Below, piece after piece: positions 53,621-62,769 of a stretch of DNA of 64,000 nt. The notes beneath the pieces were generated by a model. That model was not told the DNA's origin. It made no database searches and worked only from the letters and a program-made list of their open reading frames with translations. Numbering within the stretch: position 1 is the first letter of the stretch; each line of letters starts with the position of its first letter. A program made the translations under genes and the position numbers. Source of the stretch: Caenimonas sp. SL110 (GTDB lineage: Bacteria; Pseudomonadota; Gammaproteobacteria; Burkholderiales; Burkholderiaceae_C); contig NZ_JANU01000029.1 in the NCBI RefSeq assembly GCF_001044395.1, positions 62,001 to 126,000 on the forward strand, written 5' to 3'.

Positions 53621-53626
53621 ATGATA
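53621..53626 (-). promoter_or_regulatory. -10-like hexamer TATCAT for ada-alkA, likely leaderless
   Basis: On the minus strand TATCAT ends 7 nt before the ATG at 53613; no ribosome binding site. Divergent from the phosphomannomutase promoter, about 50 bp away. Confidence 0.45.
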
Positions 53627-53675
53627 GAGAGTCGGCGCTGTGCCACTAGCCGTTTTCGGACATATCCATCCACCC

Positions 53676-53681
53676 TACAAT
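53676..53681 (+). promoter_or_regulatory. -10-like hexamer TACAAT for phosphomannomutase, likely leaderless
   Basis: TACAAT ends 6 nt before the ATG at 53688, with a weak TTTTCG 17 bp upstream and no ribosome binding site. Confidence 0.5.
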
Positions 53682-53687
53682 TTTCCA

Positions 53688-55076
53688 ATGAAACTCACAC
53701 CTGCAATCTTCAAGGCTTACGACATTCGCGGCATCGTTCCCGCGACATTGAATGAAGAGGTGGCGCAAGCGCTGGGCCGTGCGTTTGGCGCGGCGGCCCT
53801 TGCCGAAGGCGAGACCACAGTTGCTGTCGGCAGGGACGGCCGCATCAGCGGACCTTCGCTGAGCGCGGCGCTCATCCAGGGGCTGGTCCAGGCCGGCGTC
53901 GATGTGATCGACATCGGCCCCGCCACGACACCCATGCTTTACTTCGCGGCGAGCACCTTGTGCGCGAGCGGCATCCAGGTCACCGGCAGCCACAACCCCA
54001 AGGACTACAACGGCTTCAAGATGGTCCTGGCCGGTCGTGCGATCTACGGCGACGAAATCCAGGCCTTGCGCGCGGCGATGGAAGCCGGCGCAACAGCCGA
54101 CTCGCAAGCCAGGCCGGGCACCATCCGCAACATCAACATCCTCGCGCCGTACCGCGCGCGCATCCTGCAGGACGTGAAGCTCGCGCGGCGCATGAAGATC
54201 GTGGTCGATTCGGGCAACGGCATCGCCGGTGCTTCGGCGCCCGGCATTCTTCGCGCACTCGGCTGCGATGTGATCGAGATCTTCAGCGAAGTCGACGGCA
54301 CTTTTCCCAATCACCATCCTGATCCGAGCAAGCCCGAAAACCTCAAGGACCTGATCGCTGCCATCCAGGCGCACGGCGCCGAGCTGGGTCTGGCTTTCGA
54401 TGGCGATGGCGACCGGCTGGGCATCGTCACGCGCGGCGGCAACAACATCTACCCCGACCGCCAGATGATGCTGTTCGCGCGCGATGTGCTGTCGCGCGAA
54501 CCCGGCGGCACCATCATCTTCGACGTGAAGTGCACGCAGCGCCTGGCCCCTGCGATCCGCGAAGCCGGTGGAGTGCCGCTGATGTTCAAGACGGGTCATT
54601 CGCTGATCAAGGCGAAGATGAAGGAGGTCAATTCGCCGCTGGGCGGCGAGATGAGCGGCCACATCTTTTTCAAGGAACGCTGGTTCGGCTTTGATGACGG
54701 CACTTACGCAGGTGCGCGGCTTCTTGAGATCCTGTCGAGAAGCGAAGACCCGAGCGCCGTGCTCGATGGCTTGCCGACCAGTTTTTCGACGCCGGAGCTC
54801 AACGTGAAGTGCGAGGAGGGCGAGGCGCACACGCTGGTGAAAGAGCTGATCGCCACGGCGAAGTTCGATGCGCCTGCGCAGATATCCACCATCGATGGCG
54901 TGCGGGTCGATTGGCCTGATGGCTTCGGCTTGATCCGTGCGTCGAACACGACGCCTGTGCTCGTGCTCAGGTTCGAGGGGCACACGCCCGAGGCGATGCA
55001 CCGGATCGAGGGGCAGATGCTGGCGCTGCTGCGCAGCGTGAAACCCGATGCGCAGATCGAGGCGGCCGCGCATTGA
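53688..55076 (+). CDS. Phosphomannomutase/phosphoglucomutase
   Basis: 462-residue alpha-D-phosphohexomutase of the AlgC/PMM-PGM group, interconverting hexose 6- and 1-phosphates for nucleotide sugar supply. Opens with FKAYDIRGIVPATLNEEVA; the phosphoserine loop is VTGSHNPKDYNGFKM, the metal loop FDGDGDRLG, the sugar-binding loop GEMSGHIFF, and a phosphate-binding C-terminal RASNTTPVLVLRFEG. Feeds both exopolysaccharide and LPS pathways. Confidence 0.95.
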   Translation: MKLTPAIFKAYDIRGIVPATLNEEVAQALGRAFGAAALAEGETTVAVGRDGRISGPSLSAALIQGLVQAGVDVIDIGPATTPMLYFAASTLCASGIQVTGSHNPKDYNGFKMVLAGRAIYGDEIQALRAAMEAGATADSQARPGTIRNINILAPYRARILQDVKLARRMKIVVDSGNGIAGASAPGILRALGCDVIEIFSEVDGTFPNHHPDPSKPENLKDLIAAIQAHGAELGLAFDGDGDRLGIVTRGGNNIYPDRQMMLFARDVLSREPGGTIIFDVKCTQRLAPAIREAGGVPLMFKTGHSLIKAKMKEVNSPLGGEMSGHIFFKERWFGFDDGTYAGARLLEILSRSEDPSAVLDGLPTSFSTPELNVKCEEGEAHTLVKELIATAKFDAPAQISTIDGVRVDWPDGFGLIRASNTTPVLVLRFEGHTPEAMHRIEGQMLALLRSVKPDAQIEAAAH

Positions 55077-55081
55077 GCAAG

Positions 55082-55167
55082 GCTGTCATGCCGGCCCCGA
55101 TCCGGCATCCACCGCGAAGCGGCTACTGCGCCTGTTCGTCGATGGATTGCGGATCAAGTCCGCAATG
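55082..55167. repeat. REP-like palindromic element, copy 1
   Basis: About 86 bp with two stem-loops: ATGCCGG...CCGGCAT near the left end and ATTGCGGA-N5-TCCGCAAT (55146-55166) at the right, joined by CACCGCGAAGCGGC. Lies between the phosphomannomutase and waaC genes. Confidence 0.85.
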
Positions 55168-55180
55168 ACAACCGGTATTG

Positions 55181-55222
55181 GCTGTCATGCCGGACCCGAT
55201 CCGGCATCCACCGCGAAGCGGC
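55181..55222. repeat. REP-like element, partial copy 2
   Basis: 42 bp matching the left half of copy 1 with one or two changes (GCTGTCATGCCGGACCCGAT, then CCGGCATCCACCGCGAAGCG). The right stem is absent; the waaC leader follows. Confidence 0.85.
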
Positions 55223-55239
55223 AGCTGGGTCCCAACAGG

Positions 55240-55245
55240 CACAAT
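55240..55245 (+). promoter_or_regulatory. -10-like hexamer CACAAT for waaC, likely leaderless
   Basis: CACAAT ends 8 nt before the GTG at 55254, without ribosome binding site. Confidence 0.4.
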
Positions 55246-55253
55246 CGCGCCCT

Positions 55254-56219
55254 GTGAAGATCCTGATCGTCAAACTGTCCTCGCTCGGGGATGTGGTCCA
55301 CGCCATGCCGGCGATACAGGACATTCGCCTGGCGTTGCCCAACGCGCAGATCGACTGGGTCGTCGAGCGCGGCTTCGCGCCACTGGCGGCGCTGTGCACC
55401 GGCGTGCGGCGGGTCATCCCCTGCGAGCTCCGGCGCTGGCGCAAGTCGCCGATCAGCAGCAAGACGCGCAGCGAGTGGCGTGCCTTCAGGGATGATCTTC
55501 ATCGCGAAGCCTATGACGCAGTCATCGACCTGCAGGGCCTGACCAAATCAGCGCTGGTGTCGCGCATGGCAAAGCTCGCGCCCCTTGGCAAGCGTTACGC
55601 CATGGCCAACCAGACCGACGGTTCCGGCTACGAAGCCCCCACGCGCTGGGTCGCAGACGTGGCGGTTCGCATCGAGCCGCACATTCACGCCGTGGCCCGT
55701 TCGCGCGAGTTGTGCGCCAGGGCGCTGGGTTATCCGATCGGCCCGGGCACTCGCTATGGCCTGGGTAAGCTGGTGCCATCGGCCAGGGCAGACAAGTGCA
55801 TCGCGTTTGTCCACGGCACATCGCGCGCTGACAAGCTGTGGCCGGGCGCACGATGGGTGACGCTCGGCGAGCAGCTGATCGCGCAGGGATTCAGCATCGG
55901 CCTGCCCCAGGGCAGCGATGAAGAGCACGAACGCGCAAGCCGCATCGCCGCTGCCTTGGGGCGGCGTGCCCAGGTCTGGCCGCGTGAAGACCTGCGCTCG
56001 GTCACTGCGCGCCTGGCAGCGTGCACCGGTGTGATCGGCGTCGACAGCGGCTTGAGTCACATTGCTGTGGCACTCGATTTGCCGCACGTGCAGATCTACA
56101 ACTTCGACACCGCCTGGCGCACCGGCCCAGCCGGATCGGCGCGGCAGCAAAGCGTGTTTGCATCACCCGCGCCATCGCTCGAAGACGTGTGGAACGCGTG
56201 GTTGCGCGTGCGGCCATGA
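55254..56219 (+). CDS. waaC: Lipopolysaccharide heptosyltransferase I
   Basis: 321-residue GT9 glycosyltransferase that adds the first heptose to Kdo2-lipid A at the inner membrane. Visible: ILIVKLSSLGDVVHAMPAIQ at the start, DLQGLTKSAL near residue 92, HGTSRADKLWPGARW (WaaC signature) and GVDSGLSHIAVAL. GTG start. Overlaps waaA by 4 bp. Confidence 0.94.
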   Translation: MKILIVKLSSLGDVVHAMPAIQDIRLALPNAQIDWVVERGFAPLAALCTGVRRVIPCELRRWRKSPISSKTRSEWRAFRDDLHREAYDAVIDLQGLTKSALVSRMAKLAPLGKRYAMANQTDGSGYEAPTRWVADVAVRIEPHIHAVARSRELCARALGYPIGPGTRYGLGKLVPSARADKCIAFVHGTSRADKLWPGARWVTLGEQLIAQGFSIGLPQGSDEEHERASRIAAALGRRAQVWPREDLRSVTARLAACTGVIGVDSGLSHIAVALDLPHVQIYNFDTAWRTGPAGSARQQSVFASPAPSLEDVWNAWLRVRP

Positions 56220-57472
56220 TGCGCGCGCTGTACTCGCTGGTCGTCACGGCGGCGCAGCCGTTCCTGCGGCGCAAGCTGGTGCGTCGCGGCGCCGCCGAGC
56301 CCGGCTATCTGCAGGCGATCGACGAGCGGTTCGGCCGGTATGCGAAGCCTGCGCAACCCGCAGCCATCTGGATTCATGCGGTGTCGCTCGGTGAGACGCG
56401 CGCAGCAGGAATCCTGATCGATGAGCTGCGCAGGCTCAAGCCTGACGTGCGCATCCTGCTCACGCACGGCACGGCGACTGGGCGTGCCGAAGGCGAGCGC
56501 TGGTTGCGCCCCGGCGACGAACAAAGCTGGCTGCCCTGGGACACGCCGCAAGCCGTGAAGCGATTCCTGTTGCACTACCAGCCGGCGATTGGCGTGCTGA
56601 TGGAAACAGAGATCTGGCCCAACCTCGTGGCCTGCGCCCGTGCGCATGGCGTGCCGCTGGTGCTGGCCAATGCGCGGATGAGCGCGAAGTCGCTGGCGGG
56701 CACGCGCAGGCTCGCATGGCTGTCGCGCCCGGCCTATCAGGCGCTTGGCGCCGTGTGGGCACAAACCCAATCCGATGCGCAGCGGCTGGCGCAGGCCGGC
56801 GCAACCGTCACGGATATTTTTGGCAACCTCAAGTTCGATGCCGCGCCCGATGAAGCGATGCTCGAACGCGGGCGCAAGTGGCGCGCGACTTCGGATCGGC
56901 CCGTGGTGATGTTCGCGAGTTCGCGCGAGGGTGAAGAGGCTCAGCTGCTTCGTGCGTTGGCTGCGAGGAAGCCAAGCGGTCAGCAGGTGCAGTGGCTCAT
57001 CGTTGCGCGCCATCCGCAGCGCTTCGATGAAGTCGCGGCATTGGTGAAGCAAGCCGGCCTGTCGGTGTCGCGCCGCAGCGAGTGGGGCGCGCAGCCGGCG
57101 CCCGCCGATGTGTGGATCGGAGACTCGCTGGGCGAGATGACGCTGTACTACGGCATGGCCGATGTCGCTTTGCTCGGCGGCAGTTTCGAGCCGCTGGGCG
57201 GACAGAACCTGATCGAAGCGGCGGCCTGCGGCTGCCCGGTGGTGATGGGGCTGCATACGTTCAACTTCGCGCAGGCCGCAGAACTTGCGCAGGAAGCAGG
57301 CGCCGCGTTGCGTGTGAATGACATGAATGAAGGTGTGGAGCGTGCCATCGCGCTGTGCCTGGACCCGGCGCAGCGCGCTCGCGTGGCGGTTGCCGCGCGT
57401 TCATTCGCAGCCAGTCACAAAGGCGCAGCCGGCAAGACCGCCGCTGCGGTGTTGGCGTTACTTCCGAGCTGA
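56216..57472 (+). CDS. waaA: 3-deoxy-D-manno-octulosonic acid (Kdo) transferase
   Basis: 418-residue membrane-anchored GT30 enzyme that attaches Kdo to lipid IVA. The N-terminal hydrophobic helix (ALYSLVVTAAQPFL) is followed by WIHAVSLGETRAAG with the catalytic Glu, METEIWPNL, NARMSAKSLAG, and late LLGGSFEPLGGQNLIEAAACG. ATG at 56216 overlaps the waaC stop; a second ATG follows immediately. Confidence 0.95.
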   Translation: MMRALYSLVVTAAQPFLRRKLVRRGAAEPGYLQAIDERFGRYAKPAQPAAIWIHAVSLGETRAAGILIDELRRLKPDVRILLTHGTATGRAEGERWLRPGDEQSWLPWDTPQAVKRFLLHYQPAIGVLMETEIWPNLVACARAHGVPLVLANARMSAKSLAGTRRLAWLSRPAYQALGAVWAQTQSDAQRLAQAGATVTDIFGNLKFDAAPDEAMLERGRKWRATSDRPVVMFASSREGEEAQLLRALAARKPSGQQVQWLIVARHPQRFDEVAALVKQAGLSVSRRSEWGAQPAPADVWIGDSLGEMTLYYGMADVALLGGSFEPLGGQNLIEAAACGCPVVMGLHTFNFAQAAELAQEAGAALRVNDMNEGVERAIALCLDPAQRARVAVAARSFAASHKGAAGKTAAAVLALLPS

Positions 57473-57479
57473 TACACCG

Positions 57480-57567
57480 GCTGTCATGCCGGGCTTGACC
57501 CGGCATCCACCGCGAAGCGGCAGCGGCCGTTGAAGTCATGGGTTGCGGATCGAGTCCGCAATGACAG
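57480..57567. repeat. REP-like palindromic element, copy 3
   Basis: Nearly the same 88-bp element as copy 1, with both stem-loops (ATGCCGGGCTTGACCCGGCAT and TTGCGGATCGAGTCCGCAA). It starts 8 bp after the waaA stop. Confidence 0.85.
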
Positions 57568-57574
57568 CCCCCCG

Positions 57575-57613
57575 GCTGTCATGCCGGGCTTCGCTCTCGG
57601 TCCGCAATGACAG
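57575..57613. repeat. REP-like element, internally deleted copy 4
   Basis: 39 bp joining the left end of the element (GCTGTCATGCCGGGCTTCGC) to its right end (GGTCCGCAATGACAG), with the middle deleted. Adjacent to copy 3. The remaining ~80 bp up to the next gene hold only its ribosome binding site. Confidence 0.75.
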
Positions 57614-57696
57614 CCCATTTGCTTGTCACCCCCATTGCTCATCCAGTGGATTTGCGCGATGCTGCATGTCGGTTGGTGACAAGAGGAGCAACAAAC

Positions 57697-59342
57697 ATGC
57701 GCAAGGGCAATCTGGCCTTCGGGCTTGCCGTCGTGCTGGCGGTGAGTGGGTGCGGCGGGGGCAAGACCAGTGTGGCGCCCGGCCCTTCGCCATCGAGCGG
57801 GCAGGTAGGCGCGGCCACGGCGCCCCTGGGCATGACGCGCTTCGCTGCGGCACGGGCGGCCGACCAGGTGAGTTTCGGCGCGACCCCGGCGCTGGTGGAC
57901 AGCCTCGCGCAGCAGGGGCTCAACGCCTGGATCACGGACCAGATGGCGCTGCCACCCACGCAGATGTCGCCGCCGTCGTTCCTGCGCACCTACAACAGCA
58001 ACGATTCGGCCGCTTCGACGCAGGCGTTCAACTGGCCGGTGAACCAGTTCATGACCAATGCGCTGTCAGGCCCGGACCAGCTGCGCCTGCGGGTGTCGTG
58101 GGCGCTGTTCCAGTTCATCCCGATCAACGGAAAGGTGCCCCCGTATTCGCACACCCAGTACTACAACCTGCTGCAAAGGCACGCGTTCGGCAACTACGGC
58201 GACTTCATCCGGGAGCTGACCATCCACCCTGCCATGGGCGCCTTCCTGGACAACGTGCAGAACAGGCCGACCTCCGAGCAGTGCCCCAGTTGCGCGCCCA
58301 ACGAAAACTATGCGCGCGAGCTGATGCAGCTCTTCACGCTCGGCGTGGTCAAGTTGAATTCAGACGGCACCACGGTGCGCGACGGGCAGGGCAAGCCGGT
58401 CGAAACCTATTCGCAGGAGGATGTGGAAGAACTCGCCGCCGCACTGACCGGTTGGATGTTTTCTCAGGTGGGCGCGCCAACCCCCTCGCAGGACTGGCTC
58501 AACGCAGGCTATCCCATGGTTCCCGAATCGTGGCCGCCGCTGCACGACCGCAATCCCAAGACGATCATGGGAACGGCTTTCCCCGCCGGCAAGAGCGCGC
58601 CCGAAGAACTCGATGCGGTCGTTGCGTTGCTGATGGCGCATCCCAACATCGGGCCGTTCGTCAGCCAGCGCCTGATCCAGCACCTGGTCACGAGCAATCC
58701 AACCCCTGCCTATGTCGGCCGCGTGGCAGCCGTGTTCCGCAACAACGGGCAGGGCGTTGCGGGTGACATGAAGGCCACCATCCGCGCGATCCTGACGGAC
58801 GTCGAAGCGCGACGGGGCGACGTGCCCGGCGCGGACACCACGCGTTTCGGCAAGTTTCGCGAGCCGATGCTCTGGTACACCGGAATGCTTCGCGGCCTGG
58901 GCTGCACCCAGAACCTCACCAATCCCAATGGGCCCTGGGCGATGGGGCCCAACAACCAGATGCCGTTCAATCCGGCCAGCGTGTTCAGCTACTACCTGCC
59001 GACCGACCGCGCGCCGGGCAGCAACCTGCTGGCACCCGAGCAGAAGATCGTGAATGCGAGCGAGTTGACGCAGCGGCTGGGCAGCATCGGCTGGCAGATG
59101 CAACAGGGCGCGGGTGTTGCGGCCGGATGCGACACCAATTCACTCGGGCAGGCATTCGCGCTGTCGCCGCGCACGCTCATCGACCAGATCAGCGTGCGAT
59201 GGTTCCGTGGGGCGATGCCGCCGACGCTGCGCAGCAACCTGCAGACGCTGGCCACCACGCAGAACGTCGGCTCCGATGCCACCTCCAACGCGATGGTGCT
59301 CACCCAATACGCCCTGACCACGCCCTTCTACGGAGTCATCAA

Positions 59343-59346
<4 letters not shown>
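57697..59346 (+). CDS. DUF1800 family lipoprotein
   Basis: 549-residue protein. A lipoprotein signal (LAVVLAVSGCGGG, lipidated Cys near residue 19) is followed by the DUF1800 domain: ARAADQVSFGATPALVDSLAQ near 50, NENYARELMQLFTLG near 205, and later ALTGWMF and FVSQRLIQHLVTSNPTPAYV. GAGGAG precedes the ATG at 57697. DUF1800 proteins nearly always pair with a DUF1501 gene, here overlapping by ATGA. Role unknown; a secreted surface or polymer-processing function is often supposed. Confidence 0.9.
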
Positions 59347-60698
<1,352 letters not shown>

Positions 60699-60726
60699 CA
60701 ACGGACAAGCACAACCGGAATCCACC

Positions 60727-62769
60727 ATGAGCGATGTGAACGGAACTCCCCAGCCCGATGTCTACATCCAGTCAGCGCCGATCGACAACGACTGGATCAA
60801 TTACTTCGGGCTCGCTGGCAACGACACCGTCAAGATGTACCAGGGCCAGGTCATCGGCGGCGCAGGCAATGACTACATCGAACAGTTGCCGTCTGACGAC
60901 TGGTGGCGGTCACTGGCCGTCGCCTACTGGGATACGCAGAACGGCGCGACGGTCGACCTGCAGGCGGGCTATGCGTTCGACGGCTGGGGCGGCACCGACA
61001 CGCTGGTCGGTGTGGACGATGCCCATGGCGGCAGCGGCAATGATCACTTCTACGGCACCGCACAAACCAACCGCTTCAGCGGCGGCGGCGGCCGCGACAC
61101 GATAGACGGGCGCGGCGGCATCGACTACCTGGTGCTGCCGTGGGTCGCGGGCGGCCCGCGCTCGATCGAGGAGTTCGATATCCAGGTGTCCACCGATGGA
61201 CGCACGGCGGTCATCACGTCGCCGCTGGATGCCAACTTCCGCATCGACCTGACCGATATAGAGCGCATCGCTTCCGACTGGAACCAGCCGTATCACGCCA
61301 TCGGCGAGTTCATCGACCCGCTGGACCTGGCGCAGGTCGGGCTGACGGCAGCTGCGGCGCAGCGCTGGAACGCGCCGGGTGCAGTGGGCACTGCCGTCTC
61401 CGTGAGCTTCAGTTTCGTGGAACAGGCGCCAGCCCTGGGCATGGGCTCGGCGGGATTTCGCGCATTCACGCCGCAAGAGCGCGACACGGTGCGCGCGATC
61501 CTGGCGTCGGTCAGCGCTGTGACGCACATCAGCTTTGTGGAGACCAACGAAGCAAGCGGTCCCGCCGGCCAGATGCGCTTTGGCATCAGCCAGCAGGCTG
61601 CGACCAAGGGCGTGGCCTACGCGCCATCGGTGACGCCAGGAACGCCTGGCGACGTCTGGATGGACGTGGAGTCGATGGTGGTGCTCACCGCGGGCAGCGA
61701 AGGCTACGCCGCCCTGATGCACGAGATCGGCCATGCCCTGGGTCTGCGCCATCCGCGCAATGTGGATGTAGGCGATGCCTGGACCGCGCAGTGGCGCGAG
61801 GAAGACGACGTCTCCAGCCTGACCGTGATGTCCGATACACCGTCGGTCGACGGCCTTTTTCGCGCCGACTGGGGCGTGATGGACATAGCGGCCTTGCGCT
61901 ACCTGTACGGCACGACCGCAGTGGCAACGGGCAACTCGGTGCACAGCGTGGGCGACGACGCATACGGCCAGCGCAGCCTGCTGGACGATGGCGGCATCGA
62001 CACCCTCGATGCATCCGCTTCGTCGGTTGGTGTGGTGCTCGACCTCACGCCCGGCCATCGCAGCAGCGTGGGTGTCACGGCGCAGGGACTGGTCGCGGTC
62101 GATAACCTGTCGATCGGCCTGGGCACCTGGATAGAGCGGGCCGTCGGGTCCGACCACGATGACGTGCTGATCGGCAACTCACTCGCAAACCAGCTCACCG
62201 GCGGCCTGGGCAACGACGACATGAATGGCGGCGACGGCATCGACACGGCGGTGTTCGCGGGCCTGAAGTCAGCCTATGCGCTGACCGAGGCATTCGGCTA
62301 TCGCTATGTGACGGCCCATGACGGCATCTCGGGCTTCGACACGCTGGCGAACATCGAGCGCATGCAGTTCGACGATTTGTCGGTGGCCTTCGATCTTGAC
62401 GGCAATGCGGGCGATTGGGTCAAGGTGCTCGGTGCCGTGGGCGGCGCGTCGGTTGCAGCCAGCGAGCATTTCCGCGGCGTGGGCATCGGCTATCTGGATG
62501 GCGGCCTTCCGCTCGATGTGCTGACCGGCGGGGCGCTGGCGCTGATCCTGGGTGCCAACCCATCGGCGCAAGCCGTGGTGACGCTGGTGTACATGGGCAT
62601 CGCCAGCGTTGCACCCAGCGCGAATGACCTCGCGTACTACTCGGGCCTGATCGACAGTGGCGCCGTGAGCCGCGAGCAGTTCGTGCTGCTCGCGTCCGAG
62701 CTTTCGTACAACCTGGACAACATCGGATTCACCGGCCTTGCGGCCAGCGGCATCGACTACCTGGTCTAG
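60727..62769 (+). CDS. M10/serralysin-like RTX metalloprotease with C-terminal secretion module
   Basis: 680-residue secreted metzincin candidate. No Sec signal. An early RTX-like region (GRDTIDGRGGIDYL near 119) precedes the catalytic domain with HEIGHALGLRHP (His332, Glu333, His336, His342) and the Met-turn at Met368 (TVMSDT). RTX calcium repeats follow near 481-512 (LTGGLGNDDMNGGDGIDT). The last ~130 residues (FDLDGNAG..., GIGYLDGGLP..., LAYYSGLIDSGAVS) are DUF4214-like and match the end of the protein at 27859-28917. Type I secretion is supported by the TolC-like gene convergent with it; the two stop codons share the CTAG at 62766-62769. Confidence 0.85.
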   Translation: MSDVNGTPQPDVYIQSAPIDNDWINYFGLAGNDTVKMYQGQVIGGAGNDYIEQLPSDDWWRSLAVAYWDTQNGATVDLQAGYAFDGWGGTDTLVGVDDAHGGSGNDHFYGTAQTNRFSGGGGRDTIDGRGGIDYLVLPWVAGGPRSIEEFDIQVSTDGRTAVITSPLDANFRIDLTDIERIASDWNQPYHAIGEFIDPLDLAQVGLTAAAAQRWNAPGAVGTAVSVSFSFVEQAPALGMGSAGFRAFTPQERDTVRAILASVSAVTHISFVETNEASGPAGQMRFGISQQAATKGVAYAPSVTPGTPGDVWMDVESMVVLTAGSEGYAALMHEIGHALGLRHPRNVDVGDAWTAQWREEDDVSSLTVMSDTPSVDGLFRADWGVMDIAALRYLYGTTAVATGNSVHSVGDDAYGQRSLLDDGGIDTLDASASSVGVVLDLTPGHRSSVGVTAQGLVAVDNLSIGLGTWIERAVGSDHDDVLIGNSLANQLTGGLGNDDMNGGDGIDTAVFAGLKSAYALTEAFGYRYVTAHDGISGFDTLANIERMQFDDLSVAFDLDGNAGDWVKVLGAVGGASVAASEHFRGVGIGYLDGGLPLDVLTGGALALILGANPSAQAVVTLVYMGIASVAPSANDLAYYSGLIDSGAVSREQFVLLASELSYNLDNIGFTGLAASGIDYLV

